A stretch of DNA of 64,000 nt from Symsagittifera roscoffensis (taxonomy: Eukaryota > Xenacoelomorpha > Acoela > Convolutidae): positions 58,616,754-58,680,753 of the forward strand of contig NC_087065.1 of NCBI RefSeq assembly GCF_963678635.1, in the 5' to 3' direction. Every line of letters begins with the position of its first letter. Position 1 is the first letter of the stretch. Below the pieces are notes generated by a model. That model saw nothing but the letters and a program-made list of their open reading frames with translations. It searched no databases and was not told the origin of the DNA. Both the position numbers and the translations under genes were made by a program. Of the stretch, positions 10,004 through 22,000 are shown piece by piece.

Positions 10004-13000
10004 GTAAGGAATGATTGAAGTCATTTGTTATGATTAGAATTTTTTAAATAGTGTGATTTTCAATGTTTAGAGCGAAAGCATTGAAAAAGAAAAACAAGCT
10101 CTTTAGAAACTTTTCCAAACATGGAACTAAAGAAACCAAGAAGAAGGAGAAACTGTTTCACAAAAGAAAAAGTTCGAAGAATGATGAAGGTACGAAAATC
10201 ATCTCATTTGTATGAGTTTAGCATGACATGCATCCGGCTGTTGAGCTCCATGAAAAATATAGCTTCAACTGATGGAACTTCAAGTGCTGATTCAAAATTT
10301 TGATTCATAGCATTCGGTTGTTTCTCAGGATCGCTGATTGGTGTATTTGGATTTTCTCTATCCCTTGTCACGGATAAAACGCGGCTGAGTGACGGTATTG
10401 CCTTACCCCAGATTGTGCGTGATTGCATAGATGCAGTGGAACGAAATGGACTGGACATGCCAGGAATCTACAAGAACGAAGTTCCTAAGAACAAAGTTGA
10501 TATTCTCAAAGATCAGTATGACCACTTCAGAGTCAAGCCAGGATCACTTGTCACGGTCAAAGATATCCACGAGGTGGCAAATCTATTGAAGTGTTTTTTA
10601 TTTGACTTGCCGGATCCTATTTTCACTTCAACAGTTTCAAGTGTCGAAACAGGTTGGTAGTTTGATTTTTTTTTCCAAATGCTATTTCTCAAAAGTTTCG
10701 TTCTTAAACCACTTTAGCCCAGCCCAATTGTTGTGATAAAGTTATGAATTAGAGTTTCAGATACATTGGTATATCAGGGTAGCCGTGATTGCCCATTGTT
10801 GTTGTTGTGGCCTCTTCTCCTGTAAAGGCAGCGGGGTTTGTTTGATTGTAGCTTCGTCTCGTTCATAATCCAATGTCGTTGCCCCCCGATGGGATATTTG
10901 GGCATATCACATATGAGGGTTACTTGAACGTCATTTTGACACTGGGACTTCATCTAAATGTGTCTCTCATTTTGTTGTGCTGTTGTGAGGTCAGCATCCT
11001 CCGGCATGCTATTTTTTTAGAAGGTTTAGCTCTCCCGCGCCACTGTGCTATGTGAGCTGAAGCGGGCCAGTCTAGTAACTGAGGACATCTGAATCTGTCG
11101 GTCTGCCTGAAAGGTTAAGTAGGTGATTGACAACATTGGAGCCATTACAGATTCCACAGACATTAATGATTTTATAGTCTAATCTACTTCAGTAATTTTT
11201 AAACAGGGGAGAGTATCTTGATCGGAACTGAGCATGTTTGCACCTGGCGTCGCGATCTAACCTGTGTACACCATGAAGCTATCCATTTCAATCAAGAAGC
11301 TGTTCTTTTCGACTGGTCACACCGTGAAGCTATCCATCTCCCCTATCCATAGAATTAACAGTAAATCAAGCCAAACCAACGATGCATTAAGTCAGAGATT
11401 TTGTAATGCTGATTATGAAGCCATTAAGGAATTTTTCTAAGGTAATCCCTTTAAAGCCGTATGCTACACCAACATAAATAAAATGAGTGATGAAATGTAC
11501 AAGTACCTAGCAGCTAGCCTACCGAAAGTATTGATAAAAGAAGGTTAACCAAGTACGCTCTTAAACGAATAAGTTGATATGTTGAATGAAACTTTCTGTT
11601 CAGTTTTCTCTTCAAGTTTCGTTCAGCATAGAAGATTTTATTATCAGAAAACCGAGTTTGACAAGAACACTATTCTAAGCATTTTGAGCTCACTGAATGT
11701 CAAAAAAGCATAAGGCCCAAATGATATACCACCAGGTTGAAATATAAAACATCCAGAAATATATACCATCTTGTGCATTCAATGTTGAAGAATATTAAGC
11801 GACTACGCAAAACCCCTGATGTTTGGAAAATAGCAGCAATCAGTCAGAAAGAAGGATGGTAGAAAAATACAGGTCCCCTTAAATATAGATTCTGAAATTT
11901 TAGAGAAATGCATATACATAACACTTTTTAATCCCTTCTGCAGAACTTTAACAAAAAGTAATCATAATTTCGTTAAAAGACAATCGATCTCTTAAAACCA
12001 ATGTATTTACGTTCGTGAAACGAATTTTCGAAGCAATAGATAATGAGCCAATTTTAGAATCATTGAGTTTTTAACTGATTTTTTCAGCGTGTTTTATACT
12101 GTCTTTTGTACCGCTTTTGTTACGTGTCTTCATAAACGATTTATCTGGTGTCTACTTTTTTTCAAAACCCTACATCTTTGCCGACAGTTTGAAAATTTTA
12201 GCTATTCGAATAAGTTAATGGCAAGTACAGGATGATCTTAATGCAATAGAAAGATGAAGGTCATCTAATAAAATGGAATTAGTACTTGATAAATGTTCTG
12301 GCGTAAAACTCAGAGGACAAAATGCGAACTTCAAATTCATCGGGGAAAACTTAAGACAATCTTAAATTTTGAAAGACCTAAGCATACTTGTATCTGTGGA
12401 TCTAACTTGGTGCATTCACAGTTTAAAAAATGACGAGGAAGAGGAACAAAGTTTTGCATCCTCTTAAGAGTTATGATTCGGTAAACGTCATGACAGTCGT
12501 AAAGCAAGTTCAGTTTATGTCCTTGATTTTTGCTATAATCGTGCATGGTTTCACCTGTGCAGCATCAACTGTTGTTGTTGTTATAGCTACATCGATCTCA
12601 GCTTCGAGCTTCTGATTGAATTAGAGAGTTTGTTTATGTTTGAGAGATAGAGAGAGAGACACAGAGTTAGGGAAATTTCGTTCCTGTCTGGTCATGTTGG
12701 TTTCGTATCGTTCAAGTTATCACTGCAGCTCCACCAGGGTCTCTAGCGGCAAAACCGACGTAGAAGGGGAACCAGGTTTTCTAGTGACAGTGTCTCTGCG
12801 CTGGTGTCGGCACCTTCCCTCTGTATAGCACACTCAAGATGGAGGTTTCGGTGTGGTATTGAAACCCGTTCTAGGGGCCAAGTTTTTCGGCGTGCGGAGA
12901 ACCGAGTGAAACACCATGCCCGGTTCAATCGGGCAGTTTTTAGTTAGTGGGTAGGACCGAGAAAATTTCCCGTTACGTGGGGTTATGCGATAAGCTGCAG

Positions 13001-16000
13001 ATGTTTGGCAGCTTCCCTGGGATTCTCCCATAATCTCTCGATGATAAATGAAGTTGGATGTACCCGGCAGTTAAACAGATGCTCGGTGGCGTGTGGTCCT
13101 ATGTAGCAACTTAGGCAGACATCGGGTATATTGTTGTTAAGTCTGTGGTTGTTGCTGGTGAGGTGAGTTGAGTATCCGGATCGCAGCTGTGACAGTGTGC
13201 ATCGAGTTTTGCGGTCAAGTTTGCTTTCATTTGGGGATGAAGTTGGACGTATTATACCAAGTAGCTTAGACTTATCATTAAGAAAGTTTTTTACTTCTTT
13301 TGTGTGAAGGTTTTTGATCCCGTTAAAATATTCAAGCTTTGGGATGTTGTCCCGGTTTTCGTTTAGCAAATGTTCAATGTCAGGTTTGAACTTACGTTCG
13401 AGGGTTGTTCTAATGTTCCGATTAAAAACTTTGTAGTTAACAGTGTGGTGGTCAGAAACTGTTTAGAAAACTTTTCCTTGTGTTTTTAATCGGTAGAATT
13501 TTAGTTATATCATGCAAATGTGTTATGTCACTCATTCTTAGGCATCCCGTAGTTGTTCTTAAGGCGTTGTTTTGCTTTATTTGTAAACGTTGACAGTTGG
13601 TGTAGCTAAGTGTGGGGATCCAAATTGGAGCTGCGTTGTTCAGAACACTCCTTCTTACGACCTTGTAAATTACGCTGAGTGTATTTTGGCTCAACCCAAA
13701 TAGTGCCGGTAAGTTTTTTGAGTATATTATTCCTTTTTTGTAGTTTCTCACAGGTCTTAGTGCAGTGTTCTATCCTATCGAGAACTCAATGACTTTTCAC
13801 CCTGACAAGTCTAAAACGATGTTATTCGGAAAAACTGACGACACATATCAACTCACAATTGGAAATCATCAGATATCGACCGTCTCCTGCATCAAAGACA
13901 TTGGTGTATGGGTGGCCGATGACCTGTCGTGGAGACCGCATATTGAAAAAAGTTATCTTCAGCCAACAGGAGTTTGTTCATGTTGAAAAAAAAACATCCC
14001 AATTACCTGCCCTACCACTACCAAACTCCAACTGTATAAGTCATGTGTTCTCTCAGTTATTCTTTATGCTTCTCAAACCTGGTTCCCAGACCTTACCAGT
14101 ATCCGCAAGCTAGAAGCGCTACAATGTAGAGCGCTCAGATGGAGTACACGCAACTACACAGCTCCTTACAACATTCTACTCCGTGTGACAAATATGTTGC
14201 CTATTTCTCTCATCCACCAACTCAATGATCTCACCTTTTTCAACAAACTTCTCAACGACAAATTAGATTTTGATTTGTTCCACTTTGTCTCTTATGCACC
14301 GGAAATGACCGGCCACCGATCCTCCGATACAGTTATGTTTGAGATCCGACGCAATGGGAAACGACGAGCTGGGGAGTCCTTCTTTAATCGTGTGGTGAAA
14401 CTTGCGAATCATTTTCTCGCCCATCCTAGTCTTGGAATCGACATTTATGATAGTCCCGCTACCTTCAGGAGAAACATTAAAACATTTCTATTCAATATCA
14501 CAGCGAATGAATACTCAATGCAAAACTCGTGCTCTTGGTTTATTAAATGTAATTGTTCTACTTGTACGTCTTGATTTTGTTATTACATTTCTTTATACCT
14601 TCATGGAAGGAATTTAAGTCTTTCTGTTATTGTTGTTGTTGTTGTTCGTTAAAATTCAATTGGTTGTCCAACGTTACTCCTAGAGTTTTGGGATCGCGAG
14701 TAGTGGGCAGGTTAATTCCGTCAACCATTAGTTTTGATTCTAAATTAAAGTCATTTGAGAAGTAGATGTTGGAGGTGATCAGGGGGGGGGGGAGAGGTGG
14801 CGGACCTCCATGTATTAAGATAGGGAATAGAGCATCCGGTCCGCCAGCTATGTATTACGATTGGGTATAGAGTCTACAATGTATTAAGATAGGGAATACC
14901 GATGGTAAGGTTTCAGTGTGATGGTAAGAGAAAGAAAAACGTAATTTTTTTGGTTTTTGAATGGAAAATTCTAATTTTTTCGCAAAAATTTCGGCGCCCG
15001 TTACCTAATTGTTAAATATCAAAGTTTAATTACGAGTAGGTTGTGTAATGAAGGGCTTTCAATTAGTTTTTTGATATATGGTAAGTCGATGGTAAGAGTT
15101 TTTTGGGTAAGAACTTGGAATTTTTGTGAAAATTTTTTCGAAAAAATTCAAAACATGATAAGATTTTGTTTAACTTGATCTAATAAAAATTTATTCGATA
15201 CTTTTACTTTCTACCTATCTGAATCTATTCTGAACCTACAGAGACTTCGAAAAAAGTCAAGTTTTCTGAGAAAAAAGTTTAAATTACAAAGAAAGTATAT
15301 AAATCACTGCATTGTATAACAAGTTTACCGCAACATTTTACATTTTAACATCATAAACCCAATATAATACAACATCATGAATAAGTTTACTTGACCAGAT
15401 CAGTTCTTATAAGTTCAGTGGTTTTGTATGAATTCCATCATCTTGTACTTGTCTTTTTGGATAAAAATAGCTTAGTCCTTTCTTTGTCTGTTCATATGTG
15501 GCCACCATATGATTTATAGTTCTGAATCCTCTGTTAGTAGATGTAAGATTAATTGCTTCATTAAATTGCTTCATTAACCGCTTCATTAATTGCTTCATTA
15601 ACCGTCCACATTAAAACAGTCAATTTTCTTCTGTTTTCCAGATGTAAAAAAAAGCTCTCAATTTTACATTCTGGCCTTGATTCTTGATAGAAAGACATGA
15701 CCATATTCTCAAAGTTGCGAGTTCGATTATGTCTAGCCTTGAATTTCTGCATATCAGTGTCAAACTCCCATCTCGTATACAGTCCTGTTGGCATATCTTG
15801 ACACATTGAATAGGGGTAAAGCTGGCTCGCATCAATTCCAACGATTGACTTACAAATATTTGATGAATCTCTGATAAAGGTTTCATCTACAACAGCTTTT
15901 CGAGTGAACACAATCGAAGGCCCACCGGTCATGTCTTCTCGTATTTTTTCACACAAATCTTTATCACTTTCGCAAAATGGATAAAACTTGTAATTTGTAG

Positions 16001-19000
16001 ATTTGTGTAGACATATGTTTGCTAGATTTGGAAGTGTACATCCAAGTTTCAACATGTCTATCCCTTTGTTATGATAAAACTCAATCATTTTTTGCATTGC
16101 TTCCAGGGTTGGAACTACATCTTTGTTGTTGTACCACTGCAAAAAGTCTTTGAACACAGTCATTCCGTTTTTCTGCCAAGTTTGTTGTAAGTAACTGTAA
16201 TTATCTAGACCAGATGCGGGTACAGTGTTGATTTGAAGCTTTTTCAGTGCTTGCTGTTCATCAAGTCCACTCTTCCTCAGTTTTTCATAATCAGTAAAGT
16301 CTTTGTCTAGTGGATTGTTGTTTCTAAGTTTACTGAAAAATGCTTCATATGGGGGCAGTCCTGGAAAATCAAGTTTGTCAGGGTTGTCAAACCACTCATA
16401 AGGAAAGAATCCTTTTGTTTCACTAGCTTTATAAGCTTTGAGAAATGAGTCCAGAGTTGTTGCTCTACCCAGAAATTTCATAATGTCAAGAAATTGTACA
16501 TCTCCAAACTTGAAAGATATAAAATCATTTGCTTTTTTGATTACGGATGTTTCTTGCTGTTTATCGCGAATCAAATAAGGGATTAAGTAGGACTTGATCA
16601 AATTTAAGTCATATCTACCACTGTTAAATCCAAAAACAGGTAAAGTATATATATATCTCTCCAGATGTTGTTTCAAATCGATGAGTTGATTTTTCTGAAT
16701 TCGCAAGAATTGTGTTGACATATCTGCTTCTTCCGAATCTTCAATACATTCATCTTCGTACTCAAACTTGTTACTTGAAAAATTCTGGCCTCGCTCATTC
16801 AATTGATCAAAGATTTTTTTCATTCTTTCATTGACAGCAACTCCAATATCTTGGAAATTTGTTCTCATCTCCAGCTTACTTTTCTCAACCAACAGCTCGA
16901 GGTTGGATACAAAATCAATAATCAAGTTCTGTGGATCCTTGTTGTACAAAAAGATGGGTTCATCAATCAGATTTGATGATATAGAGACTGAAATGGGGAC
17001 ATGTTTTCCAATCCATGTAGTAGTTTTTGTTTCTTTTAGCTCTTCTGTAGGAACACAAATCGACTCAAAATCGAAAATTGCTAGGTTTTTGAGGAGTTTT
17101 TTATCATCGGAAACTGGAAGATTGAATCCTTCTAGCTTTTCAAACAGGGTTTCGCGAAGCTCATATACGTTCTTTGGGTAAATATGTTTCACACGATCCT
17201 TACATCTCAGAAGATGTTTGTTGAGAAACTCGGATCTTTTGAAGAAACTATCACAACTAGGGCACCGGAAACACTTAAAGAAGCTATCTATATCATTTGC
17301 ATGAATGATATGATTGTTGAATCTCAGTAATTTGACTGTTTTTTCAAATCTAAAAATACTTCTTCGTGCTAGTTCTCCCACATATTCTCCCTCTTGAATA
17401 TCAAAATCGTAAATAAAGATGTTGCGTCCAATTATTTCCTCAACAACAGGTAAGTCTTCAACGGAAACTCCACGAAAATTCTTAGGATCATAACCAGATT
17501 TTGTTATGAATTCTGTAAAATATCTGGAGGTGTGAGTGTCGAGATCATTGTGTCCGTTCATGTACATGGCCAATGCGCGGAATAGACACAAATGATCTTT
17601 GTAAGGTTCCTTGTCCTTGTTAGATAAAAGACAGTTAACAGAATGGTTTTTCAGTAGAGGTTCGGGTAAGACAGAATCTGGACATCCCATTGGGATGTTT
17701 TTCAGCAAAGCAGCAAAAATTGTAACGTTAGTAATCAACTTGAATCGCCACTTTGTGTTCTGGCGTTCTTGTGTACATTGTTCCACAATATCAAATTTTT
17801 CTACTTTTCCTTGGATTGTTATCAAATCCGCTTTCGTACAAAGTAAGTGGGATTTTTCAAACAGAGTATTGTTTTCATGGGCGTAGAAATATCGATATTC
17901 ACCAGTCTCAATATTTCGAAGAACAAAACCCAGAGCAATGTTGATTTTGGCTGCAGAATTGAGCTTGTTGAAGACTTCTTCAAGTTTCTCGTTAATGATT
18001 TTAGTATCTAACTTGGACATTTGGAAGTTAAATACCTTGTGTCTCCCATTTTCCATCTCCGTATCCACTAGAAAATGTTGACATGCACCAAGTTCCTCCT
18101 TCAATTTTTCACCATCTTCCCCCTCATCCTCCACAATCTTGTTCAAGTCGGCTACCGTAGCACTAGGTTTCCGTTGTTTCGCTCCATGTTCCTTTCTCCG
18201 ATGTTGCTGGAGAGAGTAGTAACTCGGGAACTCTTGTTCACAAGAAGAACAAACCGTCGATTGCTTCGAACTTGGTTGAGCATGCTTCTTAGCCATATGA
18301 TAGTTCATTTCTTGTTGATTGTAAGTGGAATACTTACATTCAGGACAAGAAACAAATCCTTTAGCACATCTTTTTCGATGTCTCGCATTATCAGCTCTCC
18401 TGTATTCCTGACCACATTCCTCACATTTTACTTTCTCGTTTCGGTTAAGGGCAGGCATTATCTAAAAAATTTGGGACTTTTGAAATGTTCCAAAATTAAA
18501 AACTTGAAGTACCAATTGAATGAAAATACTTACTTTTCGTGAAGTAACGAAATGTAAAATTTGAAGTAAAATTCAGTTGACTGTTTCTGATTGGCAAACA
18601 AAATGAATGATTTAACCCAATAAAATAAGTGTATTTATACTAACAGTGACGCCTACGCAATTATCTTTTTATGGTAATGACGTCATTCTTTGAATAGAAG
18701 TGACGTCACCGCCTACGCAATTTTCCTTTTATGGTAATGACGTCATTCTATATTTAGAAGTGACGTCACCACCCACGCAATGTTCCTTTTATGATAATGA
18801 CGTTATTCTAGAAATAGAAATGACGTCAACACCCACACAATTTTCCTATTATGGTAATGACGTCATTCCTTTGAAAGTTCTAGAATTTTCCAGAAAAATT
18901 TTCAACCAATCAGAACTAAGCTGTTTCTAGTCATAACTTTGGATCCAAAATATTCATTTTTGAAGAATGTCAATCAAAAAGCATTTGAACTTCCTCGAAT

Positions 19001-22000
19001 TACTCTACAGGAAAAAAGAAAATATTCCGTTTGATTTCCTTATTGATGAAATAGATGTAGATTCTTACTTTTTTCACAATTTTTTGGACGTTTATGTTGT
19101 CCAAAATAGAGTTCTCCGGCTAAGTAAAGGTCTCTTTAGAGAAACTTACTCAATCAAAGAGTTTACTTTTGATTCACATATTGCGTATCAAAGCTATAAA
19201 CTTACAGCTGAGTTACACTTGACTAGAAAAGAAATTTTATTTATTTTAGAAAATTTGAAATTGATTAAAAAAATCGTACGATAATATTTCAAAGACTCTT
19301 TTTATTCCATATCCAACTCCCAAATTTGTTAAAACTCCCCAGCAAAGTGCTTTATTCCTCCATTTTTTTAAGGACTTTCAAAGTTCAAAATCTTGCATGA
19401 TCAGGTTTGGTATCAGATTTCCAGAGATTTGCTTTGAAAAATTCATCAACTTTGAGTTATCATCTCAAATCTACATCAAAATTAAAGAACTTGAATATCT
19501 GCTGAAAAATCAGCAATTTCTCATCGATTATATACAAAAAATTCAGTTAACTTGATGAGAAGACTAGCAGAGATGCTACTTTTATTAATTTTTCTTCTTT
19601 TGTTACTTATATCGGCAATATTTCTTATTTTTACAGCAAACAACTTTTGGTCATATATTTTTGCGATTGCTTTTGTGTATATTTTTACTTATTTGGAAGA
19701 CTTAATTCCTTGAAAGGTTCCTCTGATTGGATACAACAACTTGAACAAAAATGAACATTTTTGTGATTGGAAACGACAATGTGTAACTTTGTTTCCAATT
19801 GGACACGAGTTTTCTATAAGAATTCCATAAAAGGAAACTAAAATCTAATTGGACACGACTACAATCCAAATAAGGAAAATTCATTCTCATTGGTTAAACC
19901 CACACATTCCAGTTGAAGGTACCCCTCTCTCTTAACTAAAAATCATTTTATTTTCAACTTAACTACCGTCAACTACCTCCTCTCTCAGCTCTAAATACAA
20001 TCATTTCAACTTAACCACAGTCAACTTTTACCCTCTCAACTTTAAATCTTGTTTTTAATCCCTTTTTCATCTTATTGCTCAAAATGATCTTCTCAGTACA
20101 AAACAACAACCTTATTTTCTCGGTGGAATTTTTGGCTGATTTAGTACAAATCCAAGTGCGAGAAACAGTTTGTGGAGTTTTTCTGGCACGAATGGACATC
20201 CCAATCCAAGTCTGGCATATGGTGGAAGTGATGCGAAGGGATTTCAACGAACATCATATAACGCAAGTACCTCCTACAGAGAATCAACTTGGAGAAATGC
20301 AAATGATGGAGGAAGTGGCTGAGCATGTGGGAATGAACTACCCCGAAATTCCTGACTCTAGATATGTGGCTCAACCATTCGACGATTTCCTCTTTCCTTG
20401 GGAAGAGGGATCTGTGGACAACCCAATTACCATCGAAGAGGATGAGGGGTTCTCTGAGCCAAGAACTCCAGTCAGCGAACCACCAAGACAACCACCAGTG
20501 ATGAAGGCAAGACCAGCTTTGCGCTCCATTGAGAACTTGGAAAACTTTGAGAACTCAGCTGCTCGACAGCTCTTTGATTTGTAAATGAATTGGCTACTGT
20601 CTTGTGCTTTGTAATTTAATTTCTTTGTATCTAGTAAAATTATTTTCAAGAGATAAGAACTAAGAGATCATAGAACAAAGAGATCATAGAAAAGTTTATT
20701 AAGAAATTTCAATGGTAAAATTTTGTTAAAAATTAAACTAATTATGCAATTTTTGCAAGCATGTTAAAAACTTTACATTAATTTTTGCACCATGCAAAAC
20801 TTTTCATAATTTTTTTACACACTTGTTAAAAAAATCAAAGAAAATCTCGCAAATTAAGAAAAATTTCATTAAATATTTTCGCATTTTAAAGAAAACTGAA
20901 AGAAAATTTTCTTGCACTGTTAATAATTAAATAAAATGAAAATCTTTGTTTTGATTTTGATCATAAAAAAATCTCTTTTTTGCATGTAGATTGATCAAAA
21001 AAATTGGAAAAACAATGTATTAAGATAGGGAATAGTACTCAAAGTCAGCAATTATGAAAAATTTTTAGCATTAATTTAACAAGTTTTTTACAAAAAATTT
21101 TTGCAATTTTTGCAAATGAATAAGAAAAAATAAGTTAGATTTTTGCATTTGTTTTCAAAAAAATCACTAAAAAACTTGCATCTAACACAAAATTTTGTTG
21201 AAAATGTTTGCACACTTGTTGAAAAAATCAAAACAATTTTTGCATCTTGTAAAAAAGTTTAATTAAATTTTTGCAAACGTGTTGAAAAAATCAAACCAAA
21301 ATTTGCATCTTGTAAAAAAGTTTAATTAAATTTTTGCAAACGTGTTGAAAAAATCGAACCAAAATTTGCATCTCTCGAAAAAACTCTTGATTTAAATATA
21401 AGCAATTTTGACAATATTTTTATTAACAAATATTCAATTATTAATAGAAAAATTGATACGTTCACTATTTACAGTACCAAAACCATCAATAAAACAATCA
21501 ACAATTTTCAACAAGTCAGTCTCATACTTTGAGTTTTGAACTTTTCGAATCCTTTCCAAAAAAGCTGATCCAAGAGTCTGAGTGGACGCAATCTTCTGAG
21601 CAGAACTGAGATAATGTCTTTTGAATTTTTTTCGCAGCAGTCGTTTCTTTGCAACACTGGGTAATTTTTCCGGTATTCTACATTTCAAGTTGTGTTTGAC
21701 TGCACGATTCAATTGATTGAAAACTTCACCTCTTGATGAAATAATATTGAAATAAAATCTGTGTTTGTATAAAGTATGTATACAGTCAACAATTTGATAA
21801 GTGAAATGATATTTATCTAATCTTTGCAAAATCTGATCGAGTGATGATCCGATTAATACTAAGTGAAATTTGCAATTTTCCACTGGGCAGAATGATGAAT
21901 GGTTAGATACACAGTAGTCTTGGGTGACAATAAATTTTTCATAAAAGTTTTCTGAGACAGAGATAAAAAGAGATTTTGCATTGTAGTCCGAATAAAAAGT

